Source: Candidatus Methylopumilus planktonicus
GTDB lineage: Bacteria; Pseudomonadota; Gammaproteobacteria; Burkholderiales; Methylophilaceae
DNA: 64,000 bases
Direction: 5' to 3'
Assembly: GCF_000981505.1 (NCBI RefSeq)
Contig: NZ_LN827929.1
Location: forward strand, 1,054,001 to 1,118,000
Shown here: in pieces, positions 8,865 through 17,258 of the stretch
Layout of the letters: the number at the start of each line of letters is the position of its first letter
Position numbering within the stretch: position 1 is the stretch's first letter
Position numbers and translations under genes: made by a program
Notes under the pieces: generated by a model
Seen by the model: only the letters and a program-made list of their open reading frames with translations
Databases searched by the model: none
Told to the model about the DNA's origin: nothing

Positions 8865-9616
8865 ATTTAACTTCTCTTAAATCTATGAAAAAAAGTGGTA
8901 AGAAAATTACCATTCTCACTTGCTACGACGCATCATTTGCAAGACTCTTAGAGTCAATTGAAGTTGATGCTATTTTAGTGGGCGATTCTCTGGGTATGTT
9001 TATTAAGGGTGAAGCTAATACACACGATGTTTCTCTAAACGATATGATTTATCACACTAAATCCGTGTCGCGCGGCGCTCAATCTTCATTTATTATCAGC
9101 GATCTACCTATTCACACTTATGAGACGAATGACCTTGCATATAAAAATGCACTAGCACTTATTGAGGCGGGGGCACATATGGTCAAGCTCGAAGGTGGTG
9201 CATCACTAACTTCTATCGTTACGCACTTGAAAACAAAAGATATTAAAGTATGTGGGCATATAGGGTATATGCCACAAAGTATAAAAAATATGAATAGCAA
9301 TGAAATTCAACACGCTCTACAAAAAACGCTGGGCACTATTATTGAGGATGCAAAGGCGCTTGAAAAATCTGGGGCTGATATGCTAGTGCTCTCATCTGTC
9401 CCTGAGGATATAGCTAAGCATATTACGCAAGAAATATCTATTCCAACTATTGGATTTCATTCAGGTGGAACATGCGACGGTGAGGTTTTTATTTTGTATG
9501 ACTTATTAATGAATTCAAATACATCTCAAGATCTTTATTTGGATAATACTGCGTCATCAAATAAAAATACCGACATAAAAAATCTTCTTTTAGAATTTAT
9601 AAAAAATCGTTCTTAA
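8861..9616 (+). CDS. panB: 3-methyl-2-oxobutanoate hydroxymethyltransferase
   Basis: First committed enzyme of pantothenate synthesis; it transfers a hydroxymethyl group from 5,10-methylene-THF to 2-oxoisovalerate. The 251-residue protein shows ILTCYDASFARLLE, VDAILVGDSLGMFIKG with metal-binding Asp residues, KLEGG, and CGHIGYMPQS. It is slightly shorter than the usual 260-265 residues, mainly at the C-terminus. It overlaps the kinase gene by 4 nt and is followed by panC after 2 nt. Confidence 0.95.
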   Translation: MNLTSLKSMKKSGKKITILTCYDASFARLLESIEVDAILVGDSLGMFIKGEANTHDVSLNDMIYHTKSVSRGAQSSFIISDLPIHTYETNDLAYKNALALIEAGAHMVKLEGGASLTSIVTHLKTKDIKVCGHIGYMPQSIKNMNSNEIQHALQKTLGTIIEDAKALEKSGADMLVLSSVPEDIAKHITQEISIPTIGFHSGGTCDGEVFILYDLLMNSNTSQDLYLDNTASSNKNTDIKNLLLEFIKNRS

Positions 9617-9618
9617 GT

Positions 9619-10455
9619 ATGCATGTCATTCATATTCAAAACGAATTAATTAAAACTTTAAAGACATTACCCCATATTGCTTTTGTCCCTACTATGGGGA
9701 ATCTTCATGAAGGGCATATTAAACTTATTCAGGAAGCCTTAAAAAAAACAAAACATATTGTAGTGAGCATTTTTATCAATCCACTCCAATTTAACTCAAA
9801 AGAAGATTTTAAAAACTATCCGCGGACATTAGAAAAAGACTTATCTATACTTAAAGGATTGAACGTACCTTACGTATTTGTTCCATCCGAAGAAGATATT
9901 CTTGATCAACTAGAAAAAACCGAAATTCATCTACCTCCCATTGCAAATGATTTGTGTGGGAAATTTAGGCCAGGCCATTTTAATGGTGTCGCCACTATTG
10001 TATGTAAATTATTTACCCTCATTCAGCCCGATATAGCCTTTTTTGGAAAAAAGGATTTTCAACAGCTCTTTTTAATTAAAGCATTAGTCAAACAACTCAA
10101 TTATCCTATTGAGATTGTGGGAATCGATACAGTTCGAGACCATGACGGCTTAGCAAAAAGCTCAAGAAACAATTTACTCTCCGAAGAGAATAGAAAAAAA
10201 GCACCTCAATTATTACAACAATTGAATGCTATGAAGGAAAAGGTTATACAAAAAACTTCGTCACTTGAGGAAATTGAAGCGCAATCAGTGAGCGCCTTAA
10301 ATACATCGGGATGGATGGTCGATTATCTATCAATTCGCTCAGCTCAATCACTTGAAAATGCCCTTCATGATGAAAATCAGATAGTTATTTTAGGAGCCGC
10401 TACCCTAGGTTCTGTTCGCCTCATTGATAATATTGAATTTTGCATCCAGGATTGA
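9619..10455 (+). CDS. panC: Pantothenate synthetase
   Basis: ATP-dependent ligase joining pantoate and beta-alanine. The 278-residue protein has the nucleotidyltransferase signature FVPTMGNLHEGH near residue 22, the pantoate-binding FINPLQFN, GHFNGVATIV, and the FFGKKDFQQL block. It directly follows panB (2-nt gap) and ends 48 nt before panD. The 3' end contains a good -10 element that probably serves panD. Confidence 0.96.
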   Translation: MHVIHIQNELIKTLKTLPHIAFVPTMGNLHEGHIKLIQEALKKTKHIVVSIFINPLQFNSKEDFKNYPRTLEKDLSILKGLNVPYVFVPSEEDILDQLEKTEIHLPPIANDLCGKFRPGHFNGVATIVCKLFTLIQPDIAFFGKKDFQQLFLIKALVKQLNYPIEIVGIDTVRDHDGLAKSSRNNLLSEENRKKAPQLLQQLNAMKEKVIQKTSSLEEIEAQSVSALNTSGWMVDYLSIRSAQSLENALHDENQIVILGAATLGSVRLIDNIEFCIQD

Positions 10456-10467
10456 ACTGGCTATAAT
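10439..10467 (+). promoter_or_regulatory. Candidate sigma-70 promoter for panD-rsfS-rlmH
   Basis: TTTGCA at 10439-10444 and a perfect TATAAT at 10462-10467 are separated by 17 nt, in the last codons of panC and the gap before panD. The panD ATG is at 10504, giving a leader of about 30 nt. This would allow panD, rsfS and rlmH to be transcribed apart from the folK-panB-panC group. Prediction by eye only. Confidence 0.45.
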
Positions 10468-10503
10468 AGGACATCCTTTAAACCTAGTTTTATAGTCAAA
10501 AAT

Positions 10504-10884
10504 ATGCAAAGAATGATGCTCAAATCTAAACTTCATCGCGTTCAAGTTACGCATTCCGAGCTTGAATATGAAGGCTCATGTGCGATTGACGAAACATTGC
10601 TTGAGGCAGCTCACATTAGAGAATATGAGCAAATTGCTATCTACAACATTACAAACGGCGAACGTTTTACTACCTACGCTATTAGGGCACAAAGAAATTC
10701 TGGGGTTATTTCGATTAATGGAGCAGCCGCTCACAAAGCTAACCCTGGTGATTTTATTATTATTGCAACCTATGCAAATTATTCTGAGCTAGAACTAGAA
10801 AAATACAAACCAGCACTTATTTACGTTAATGAAAAAAACCAAATTATTGCAAAAAAAGATTTTATTCAGATACAGGCTGCTTAG
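10504..10884 (+). CDS. panD: Aspartate 1-decarboxylase (pyruvoyl-dependent)
   Basis: Makes beta-alanine from aspartate for pantothenate synthesis. The 126-residue proenzyme self-cleaves at Gly24-Ser25 to give the pyruvoyl group; YEGSCAID places this at exactly the E. coli numbering, which supports the ATG at 10504 over later ATGs at 10513 and 10516. The conserved NGERFTTYAI and NGAAAHKANPGD segments follow. It is followed by rsfS after 6 nt, an unusual neighbour, so the transcript links cofactor synthesis to ribosome-associated genes. Confidence 0.95.
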   Translation: MQRMMLKSKLHRVQVTHSELEYEGSCAIDETLLEAAHIREYEQIAIYNITNGERFTTYAIRAQRNSGVISINGAAAHKANPGDFIIIATYANYSELELEKYKPALIYVNEKNQIIAKKDFIQIQAA

Positions 10885-10890
10885 TCGTCA

Positions 10891-11253
10891 ATGACCTTGA
10901 ATGATATTAAAAAAGCAGTAGTTGAGGCACTTGAAGACATCAAGGCTTTTGATATTGAGGTGATTGATGTAAGAAAAATTACAACGGTTACAAGCTATAT
11001 GGTGATTGCAAGCGCTAACTCATCGAGACAAACAAAAGCACTCGCTCACAATGTTTGTGAAAAAATGAAATCCCTAAATGTTCACGTTAATGGAGTTGAA
11101 GGAGAAAAAGAAGGTGAGTGGGTTCTTGTAGACGTCGATGATGTGATTGTTCATATTATGCTCCCTACCACTCGTGCCTATTATAACCTTGAGGAATTAT
11201 GGATAGAGCCGGCAAAAAAACAAACTCCAAAAAAAATTAATTCGCTTCGTTGA
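10891..11253 (+). CDS. rsfS: Ribosomal silencing factor RsfS
   Basis: Binds L14 of the large ribosomal subunit and blocks subunit joining in slow growth. The 120-residue protein shows the family blocks FDIEVIDVRKIT, SYMVIASANSSRQ, GVEGEKEGEWVLVD and the C-terminal HIMLPTTRAYYNLEELW. It normally sits next to nadD and rlmH; here rlmH follows with a 4-nt TTGA overlap, while nadD is not upstream (panD is). Confidence 0.95.
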   Translation: MTLNDIKKAVVEALEDIKAFDIEVIDVRKITTVTSYMVIASANSSRQTKALAHNVCEKMKSLNVHVNGVEGEKEGEWVLVDVDDVIVHIMLPTTRAYYNLEELWIEPAKKQTPKKINSLR

Positions 11254-11711
11254 AAATTAAAATCATCTCAATTGGTAATAAAATGCCAGGCTGGATTAAA
11301 GAAGCTTTTGATGGTTATATTTCAAAGCTCAATCATGATTTTTCTCCTCAACTTGTAGAAATAAAACCTGAAAAAAAATTTGATTCGATAGAGCAGAAAA
11401 AAATAAGTGAATCTGAAAAAATTTTATCTCATCTTGATAAAGAGTTTTTAATTGTGCTTGATGAAAAGGGAGGCCAGTTCACATCTCAAGAGTTGGCTCT
11501 AAAATTAAATCATTGGTCAGAACATTTCAAAGATATTGCTTTTGTGATTGGTGGTGCAGATGGCATTCATGAAAACATTCTTCGCAAGGCCAATCTCACA
11601 TGGAGCCTCTCTAAATCGACATTTCCCCATGCAATTGTGAGAGTGCTAGTAGCGGAACAGTTATATCGAGCTCACTCGATTTTAGAAAATCATCCTTATC
11701 ATCGTGAATAA
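11250..11711 (+). CDS. rlmH: 23S rRNA (pseudouridine1915-N3)-methyltransferase
   Basis: SPOUT methyltransferase that modifies pseudouridine 1915 in helix 69 of 23S rRNA. The 153-residue protein has the SAM-binding knot FVIGGADGIH and the conserved C-terminus TFPHAIVRVLVAEQLYRAHS...NHPYHRE. The start is TTG at 11250, overlapping the rsfS stop as TTGA; the following KIKIISIG is the usual N-terminus. It overlaps the photolyase gene by 8 nt. Confidence 0.95.
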   Translation: MKIKIISIGNKMPGWIKEAFDGYISKLNHDFSPQLVEIKPEKKFDSIEQKKISESEKILSHLDKEFLIVLDEKGGQFTSQELALKLNHWSEHFKDIAFVIGGADGIHENILRKANLTWSLSKSTFPHAIVRVLVAEQLYRAHSILENHPYHRE

Positions 11712-13110
11712 AAAATATAACAACTCACTTGTTTGGTTTAGAAGAGACTTACGTGATTACGATCATGCAGCTCTTTCCCATGCGCTTCAAGAATCTAAGC
11801 AAGTTTTTTGTATTTTTATTTTTGACAAAGAAATTTTAGATGTCTTAAAAAATAAAGAAGATAGGCGAGTCGAATTTATTTGGGAAAGTATTAAAGAGCT
11901 TAAAGAAAGTCTCATCAAAAAAAAATCTGATTTAATTGTAATACATAGCTTGGCTTCGGAGGCTATTACCCGTGTCATTGATACATTTAAGATCGATGCA
12001 ATCTATATCAACAGAGATTATGAACCGCACGCGATTAAACGAGATGAAGAAATAAGAAATATTGCGATTAAAAAAAATGTCGATTTTTATGATTTTAAAG
12101 ATCAGGTAGTTTTTGAAAAAGATGAGATTCTTACAGCGCTAGAAAAACCCTATACTGTTTTTACCCCTTACAAAAATAATTACTTAAAAAAACTTAGCCA
12201 AACTTTTCTACCTCGCTTCGATATTGAGCCTTTTATCGAAAATCTTGCTCAATTTAAATCCGATCCGTTACTGAGTCTTGAAGATATGGGATTTAAAAAA
12301 ACCAACCTTCATCAAATTAAAATTCATACAGGCATGACTGGAGGAAAATTACTCGTTGAAGATTTTAAGGAAAGAATAGCGCTTTACAAAAAAACGCGCG
12401 ATTTTCCAGCGATTAAAGGTGTTTCTTACCTATCTGTTCATTTGCGATTTGGTACGCTTTCTATAAGGCAACTTTTTCGTTTAACGCAAGAGTCTTTCAG
12501 TGAAGGCGCTGAAACGTGGCTTAATGAATTGATTTGGCGGGAATTTTATTTTCAAATTTTATTCCATCGTCCCGACGTGGCACTGGGCAGAGCTTTCAAA
12601 AAAGACTATGAATCGATCGCTTTTGAAAACAACCCTGATTACTTTAAAGCATGGACAGATGGCCAAACTGGGTTCCCTATTGTGGATGCTGCAATGAGGC
12701 AACTCAATCAAACAGGCTTTATGCATAATCGACTTAGAATGATTGCCGCCTCTTTTTTAGTCAAAGATCTACTTGTCGATTGGCGCTGGGGCGAAGCGTA
12801 TTTTGCAGAAAAACTTATTGATTTTGACTTAAGTGCTAATAATGGTGGCTGGCAATGGGCTGCTTCTACCGGTTGTGACGCTCAGCCATGGTTTAGGATT
12901 TTTAACCCAATTACGCAATCTTTAAGATTCGACCCCCAAGGTAAATTTATTAAAAAATATGTCCCTGAGCTAGATAAGTTTAGTGAGGGTGAGATTCACT
13001 CACCATGGCTCAGTCAAAACACCAATAAAATCGACTACCCAAAGCCTATCGTTGACCATGCTGCACAGAGGATTAAAGCTCTAGCCCTCTATAAGTCTGT
13101 TAAAAACTAG
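11704..13110 (+). CDS. phrB: Deoxyribodipyrimidine photolyase (class I CPD type)
   Basis: Light-driven flavoenzyme that splits cyclobutane pyrimidine dimers. The 468-residue protein has an N-terminal antenna domain starting LVWFRRDLRDYDH and a C-terminal FAD domain with WLNELIWREFYF, the FPIVDAAMRQL helix, MHNRLRMI and the NNGGWQWAASTGCDAQPWFR block. These fit a class I CPD photolyase; a cryptochrome-DASH or 6-4 enzyme looks less likely. The start is GTG at 11704, inside the rlmH 3' end (8-nt overlap), so it is probably co-translated with rlmH. Photoreactivation suits a sunlit-water habitat (inference). Confidence 0.93.
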   Translation: MNKKYNNSLVWFRRDLRDYDHAALSHALQESKQVFCIFIFDKEILDVLKNKEDRRVEFIWESIKELKESLIKKKSDLIVIHSLASEAITRVIDTFKIDAIYINRDYEPHAIKRDEEIRNIAIKKNVDFYDFKDQVVFEKDEILTALEKPYTVFTPYKNNYLKKLSQTFLPRFDIEPFIENLAQFKSDPLLSLEDMGFKKTNLHQIKIHTGMTGGKLLVEDFKERIALYKKTRDFPAIKGVSYLSVHLRFGTLSIRQLFRLTQESFSEGAETWLNELIWREFYFQILFHRPDVALGRAFKKDYESIAFENNPDYFKAWTDGQTGFPIVDAAMRQLNQTGFMHNRLRMIAASFLVKDLLVDWRWGEAYFAEKLIDFDLSANNGGWQWAASTGCDAQPWFRIFNPITQSLRFDPQGKFIKKYVPELDKFSEGEIHSPWLSQNTNKIDYPKPIVDHAAQRIKALALYKSVKN

Positions 13111-13206
13111 GATGTTGTTTTGAAGCAACACCAGAGGCCTCTAGGCTTTAATTTCCAATAAGTTATAGACAAAAAAACAACATTAATAGATAATTTTGCT
13201 AATCTA

Positions 13207-13944
13207 ATGAATCTTTTTGACATGACAAAACACATAAGTAAATTCCTCGTAGCAATCTTAGTCACTTTCGTCATGTTTGGTTGTGCTTCACAACAAAACA
13301 AAGATCCTCTCGAAGGTCTTAATCGTTCAGTGTACAAATTTAATGAAGTCGTCGATAAAGTAGCATTAAAACCAGTGGCTCAGGGATACCAAGCGATTAC
13401 ACCAACCCCTGTTCAAACGGGTGTGAATAACTTCTTTAAAAATATTCGTGACGTAGTCACACTTGTAAACGAATTATTCCAATTTAAATTTAAGCAAGCT
13501 GCTAATACAACAGGTCGAATTGCTGTTAATACGACTGTGGGTGTGCTTGGTCTATTTGATGTGCATTCAAAAGCAGGTGGCGCTCGTACAATAGAAGATT
13601 TTGGTCAAACGCTTGGTTACTATGGTTTAGATAGTGGCGCGTATTTAGTTCTTCCTATTCTTGGCCCATCAAGCACTAGAGATGGTATTGGTTTTGCGAC
13701 TGACGCATTCTTCTTCAATCCAATTGGTTATATCGAGGACGACACAACTCGATGGGTGACTATTGCTGCTGCTGTCATTGACAAACGTGCAGAGCTTATG
13801 GCTGATTTCGATATTCGAGACAAATCTTTCGATCCCTATGCTTACATGCGAGATAGTTATTTGCAAAACAGAGAAAATTTAGTTAAAGACGGTGTTGAAG
13901 ATCCGAAAGGCGTTAGTCCTTATAACGTTCCTTTTGGTAATTAA
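13207..13944 (+). CDS. mlaA: MlaA (VacJ) outer-membrane lipoprotein
   Basis: Outer-membrane lipoprotein of the Mla pathway, which removes misplaced phospholipids from the outer leaflet. A signal peptide ends in a lipobox (MFGC, Cys 26). The family blocks follow: DPLEGLNRSVYKFNE, FFKNIRDVVTLVNELFQ, RIAVNTTVGVLGLFD and EDFGQTLGYYG...YLVLPILGPSSTRD. Starts at 13207 and 13222 are both possible; the later one gives a more standard 20-residue signal. It stands alone, with no other mla genes adjacent, and converges on pmbA with an 11-nt gap. Confidence 0.93.
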   Translation: MNLFDMTKHISKFLVAILVTFVMFGCASQQNKDPLEGLNRSVYKFNEVVDKVALKPVAQGYQAITPTPVQTGVNNFFKNIRDVVTLVNELFQFKFKQAANTTGRIAVNTTVGVLGLFDVHSKAGGARTIEDFGQTLGYYGLDSGAYLVLPILGPSSTRDGIGFATDAFFFNPIGYIEDDTTRWVTIAAAVIDKRAELMADFDIRDKSFDPYAYMRDSYLQNRENLVKDGVEDPKGVSPYNVPFGN

Positions 13945-13955
13945 TTAGATTTTTA

Positions 13956-15290
13956 TCAACTAGACGCAATACTCATTGTTTCTAGTAAGATCGAACCTGT
14001 ATGTTTCGATCCGTTTCTGTAAACATCATTTCCAATAGCTAAAATCTGTTTCAACATATCTTTCATATTGCCTGCAATCGTAATCTCCTCCACTGGATAA
14101 GCAATCACCCCGTCTTCAACCCAGAAGCCTGCAGCACCTCTAGAATAATCACCTGTCACCATATTTATGCCGTGACCAAGTAGCTCTGTTACAAACAGAC
14201 CTTTATGCATTTGTTTAATAAGGTCTTGTAGATTTTGATTGCCGGTCTTCACAATGAGATTATGCGCACCACCAGCATTACCTGTTGATTGCATGCCAAG
14301 CTTTCTGGCAGAGTATGAAGATAGAAGATATCCATTGATGGTACCTTGATCAACTAACAGTCTCGAATTGGTCGCCACCCCTTCATCGTCAAACATAGAG
14401 CTTGCGTCTCCGCGTAAAAGGAAAGGGTCTTCTTCAATCGTTAATTGCTCACTTGCTACTTTTTCTCCAAGCGAGTTTAGAAGAAATGAGGATTGACGAT
14501 ATAAATTACCGCCTGAGATGGCTGAGATAAGAGATGAGATAAGTCCACTTGCTATCGGCGCTTCAAAAATAACTGGCGCATGGCACGTATGAATTTTTTT
14601 CGCGCCTAATCGAGAGACTGTTCGTGTGCCTGCTAATTTTCCTACCGATTCAACAGACTCTAAATCTTCAACATGCCTTGCGGACGAATACCAATAATCT
14701 CTTTGCATCATCGACTTTTCTTCTGCAATCACAGAGCAACCAATCGAATGCCTAGATGTGGGATAGCCGCCCATAAAACCATGGCTATTAGCATAAATAA
14801 AAATGCCCTCAGAAGATGAAACGCTAGCACCTTCAGAATTTGTAATTTTTTGATTTACACCAAGCGCTGAAGCCTCACATGTTTTTGCAAGGTCAATCAT
14901 ATGGTCTATAGAAATATCCCATGCATTATGCAAATCAAGGTCTTGCATGTTTGTCGCCATAAGATTTTTATCAGCCAAGTCAAAGAAAGGATCTGGAGCT
15001 GTATAACGAGCAATATTAAAAGCAGCTTCAACAGTATCTTCAATACTTTGTATTGACAGATCAGATGAGCTAGAGCTACCTTTTCGCTGCCCATTATAAA
15101 GGGTGACAGAAAATCCTTTGTCGCTATTGATTTCAAGCGTTTCAAGGCTACCTAAACGTACAGAAACATTTTTACCTGTACCATAACTTACCTCAACTTC
15201 AGATGCAGTAGCGCCTTTGCTTTTTGCATAATGCATTGTGTGTTCAGCAATTTTTTTTAAATGCTCTAAATCAAATTGATTTTTTTTCAT
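13956..15290 (-). CDS. pmbA: Metalloprotease PmbA/TldE
   Basis: TldE/PmbA subunit of the TldD/TldE heterodimeric protease, involved in microcin maturation and CcdA degradation in E. coli. The 444-residue protein contains VSVRLGSLETLEINSDKGF, the GLISSLISAISGG region, FDDEGVATNSR, the GHGINMVTGDYSRGAAG block and a C-terminal GSILLETMSIA. PmbA itself lacks the HExxxH zinc motif of TldD, consistent with the sequence here. It is divergent from darP, the usual pairing. Confidence 0.94.
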   Translation of the reverse strand: MKKNQFDLEHLKKIAEHTMHYAKSKGATASEVEVSYGTGKNVSVRLGSLETLEINSDKGFSVTLYNGQRKGSSSSSDLSIQSIEDTVEAAFNIARYTAPDPFFDLADKNLMATNMQDLDLHNAWDISIDHMIDLAKTCEASALGVNQKITNSEGASVSSSEGIFIYANSHGFMGGYPTSRHSIGCSVIAEEKSMMQRDYWYSSARHVEDLESVESVGKLAGTRTVSRLGAKKIHTCHAPVIFEAPIASGLISSLISAISGGNLYRQSSFLLNSLGEKVASEQLTIEEDPFLLRGDASSMFDDEGVATNSRLLVDQGTINGYLLSSYSARKLGMQSTGNAGGAHNLIVKTGNQNLQDLIKQMHKGLFVTELLGHGINMVTGDYSRGAAGFWVEDGVIAYPVEEITIAGNMKDMLKQILAIGNDVYRNGSKHTGSILLETMSIASS

Positions 15291-15365
15291 GTCTCTATAG
15301 GTGGGAAAGTAAACCCTGTTATCATAACTTAGAAATAGTCACTCTATAAGCTCACTTATATTCAT

Positions 15366-15866
15366 ATGGCAAAAGATAAAGATCTCGAAAATACTACCGT
15401 CAGCAGAACGCAGCTTAAACTTGAAGCTGAAAAACTTCAATCACTTGGATTGAAATTGTGTGAGTTATCAGTATCCAAATTAAAGGCTTTGACTTTGCCA
15501 CCCGATTTATTCGAAGCCATTTTAGCTATGCAAAAGATTAAAAGTAATGGCGCCAAAAGGCGTCAAAGTCAATATATCGGGAAGCTCATGAGAAAATTTG
15601 ATGCAACTGAATTAAATACGATTATGACTTTTTGGGATCAGCAAGAAATCAAAGAAAAGCAACATTTTCATAATATAGAATTATGGCGAAAAAAATTAGT
15701 TGAAGAGCCTGGAAGTGTTAATGACTTCTTAATTAAGTTTCCCACTGAAGAAAAATTAATTTTATTAAATACAATCAAAGAAGCGGTTGAAGAAAAGAGT
15801 AAAGATAAAGCGCCTAAATATAATCGAGAATTATTTAAGCTTATAAAAAAAATTATAGAGAACTAA
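15366..15866 (+). CDS. darP: DarP/YjgA ribosome-associated protein (DUF615)
   Basis: Small basic/acidic helical protein that joins late 50S assembly intermediates (dual-action ribosomal assembly protein). The 166-residue length and the blocks SRTQLKLEAEKLQSLG, LSVSKLKALTLPPDL and KRRQSQYIGKLMR are diagnostic of the DUF615 family. It is divergent from pmbA, as in many proteobacteria, and convergent with the PDZ gene after a 2-nt gap. Confidence 0.92.
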   Translation: MAKDKDLENTTVSRTQLKLEAEKLQSLGLKLCELSVSKLKALTLPPDLFEAILAMQKIKSNGAKRRQSQYIGKLMRKFDATELNTIMTFWDQQEIKEKQHFHNIELWRKKLVEEPGSVNDFLIKFPTEEKLILLNTIKEAVEEKSKDKAPKYNRELFKLIKKIIEN

Positions 15867-15868
15867 AA

Positions 15869-16624
15869 TTATCTACGGTTAAGTTCGGTGAATACGACCT
15901 TTTCCTCATCGTCTCTTAAATATTTAATTTTTACTTTGCTGCCTTGCTGTTTAAATACTGATTTAGAAAATTCTTCAGGCGACTCGGTATTCACATCATT
16001 TAATACAAGTATTACATCCCCTTTTTGAATGCCTGATTTAAAAGCAGGTGAATCTTTAATCACTGCTACAACTTTCAAGCCCACCTCTTCTTTTTTCTCT
16101 TTGGTTTCTGAATTTGTTTTAATTAACTTAATCACATGCAATCCTAAAATCGGCTGAGGTAGCTTTGCCCAATAGGTTGCATAAAAGTCAAATTTACTAT
16201 TTTTATCTTGTAAGTCTGCTTCACTCACCTCAATCACACTATTTTTTTCACCCGTACTGTTTTTTTTCATTTCAGCATGAAGCTGTCTTAAACGCTCTGG
16301 CCTTGTCATTTCATTAATTTTACGATCGTATACTAAAACCACATCTGCCTCGATTGATTGAGCATGCTTAAGCGCTTGATTAGGTTCCGTAAAAGGCCCT
16401 TGAAATGCTGAGGTGCCCATGAGGTCATAACCGTCTTCTAACATTCTAATTTTATCTTTTTCTTTATTCATGCCAGCGTATATTTTTGTATCTGGCTTTT
16501 TTTGCAAGGAATGAAACTTAGTTGTACTTTGAGTAAGATAATTTTCTTGGAATAAATTAGTTTCTTCAGCAAAAGCCAGCATGCTGAATAAATTAAGGAT
16601 GATAAAAATAAGTTTAAATTGCAT
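15869..16624 (-). CDS. Secreted PDZ-domain protein of unknown function
   Basis: A 251-residue protein with a cleavable signal peptide (residues about 1-19, ending AFA/EE), so probably periplasmic. Residues about 165-245 form a PDZ domain: GLKVVAVIKDSPAFKSGIQ, then KGDVILVLNDVNTESPEEF. The central region (about 45-160) has no motif I recognise and no HtrA-type Ser/His/Asp protease domain precedes the PDZ. AAAGGA lies upstream of the ATG. It sits alone between darP and mog. An adaptor or peptidoglycan/stress role is possible but unsupported. Confidence 0.75.
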   Translation of the reverse strand: MQFKLIFIILNLFSMLAFAEETNLFQENYLTQSTTKFHSLQKKPDTKIYAGMNKEKDKIRMLEDGYDLMGTSAFQGPFTEPNQALKHAQSIEADVVLVYDRKINEMTRPERLRQLHAEMKKNSTGEKNSVIEVSEADLQDKNSKFDFYATYWAKLPQPILGLHVIKLIKTNSETKEKKEEVGLKVVAVIKDSPAFKSGIQKGDVILVLNDVNTESPEEFSKSVFKQQGSKVKIKYLRDDEEKVVFTELNRR

Positions 16625-16680
16625 AGAATTCCTTTAAAGCGATAATGTTATGATCGAACTTTCACTAATTATGACTCATC

Positions 16681-17256
16681 ATGAAAAATAAGTTCACTAA
16701 AATTGGACTCATTTCAATTAGCGACCGAGCTTCAAAAGGCGAATATGAGGATCAAGGCATTCCTCACCTAAAGGCTTGGCTGCAAAAAGCGCTCATCTCG
16801 CCCTTCGAAACCATAGAAAAAATTATCCCTGATGAAAGACCGCTGATTGAATCTTCGTTGATTCATTTTGTAGATGTCGAATTATGCGATCTTATTCTTA
16901 CCACAGGCGGAACAGGGCCTGCTTTAAGGGACGTAACGCCTGATGCTACCCTAGCCATTGCGGATCGAGAGATGCCTGGCTTTGGCGAGCAAATGCGTCA
17001 AATCAGTTTACATTTTGTCCCCACAGCTATTCTATCTAGGCAGGTTGCAGTTGTGCGTAAAAATACACTTATTATTAATTTGCCTGGCCAGCCTAAATCT
17101 ATTGCCCAAACACTTGAAGGATTGAAAAATGATCAAGGGGAAGTAATAGTGCATGGTATTTTTGCTGGGGTACCTTATTGTATTGATCTTTTAAATGGCT
17201 CTTTTATTGAAACACATCAAGATGTTGTGACGGCTTTTAGGCCTAAAACTAAATAA
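16681..17256 (+). CDS. mog: Molybdopterin adenylyltransferase
   Basis: Adenylates molybdopterin before molybdate insertion, in Moco synthesis. The 191-residue length and sequence are those of Mog rather than MoaB: IGLISISDRASKGEYEDQG at the N-terminus, TTGGTGPALRDVTPDAT as the molybdopterin-binding signature, and NLPGQPKSI near residue 140. thiL follows after 2 nt. Presence implies at least one molybdoenzyme elsewhere; a formate dehydrogenase is a natural candidate in a methylotroph (inference). Confidence 0.92.
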   Translation: MKNKFTKIGLISISDRASKGEYEDQGIPHLKAWLQKALISPFETIEKIIPDERPLIESSLIHFVDVELCDLILTTGGTGPALRDVTPDATLAIADREMPGFGEQMRQISLHFVPTAILSRQVAVVRKNTLIINLPGQPKSIAQTLEGLKNDQGEVIVHGIFAGVPYCIDLLNGSFIETHQDVVTAFRPKTK

Positions 17257-17258
17257 TT

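Noticed and set aside
13133..13142. Perfect palindrome AGAGGCCTCT upstream of mlaA
   Set aside because: No loop and no T-run, so not a terminator; a single copy with no evidence of being an operator.
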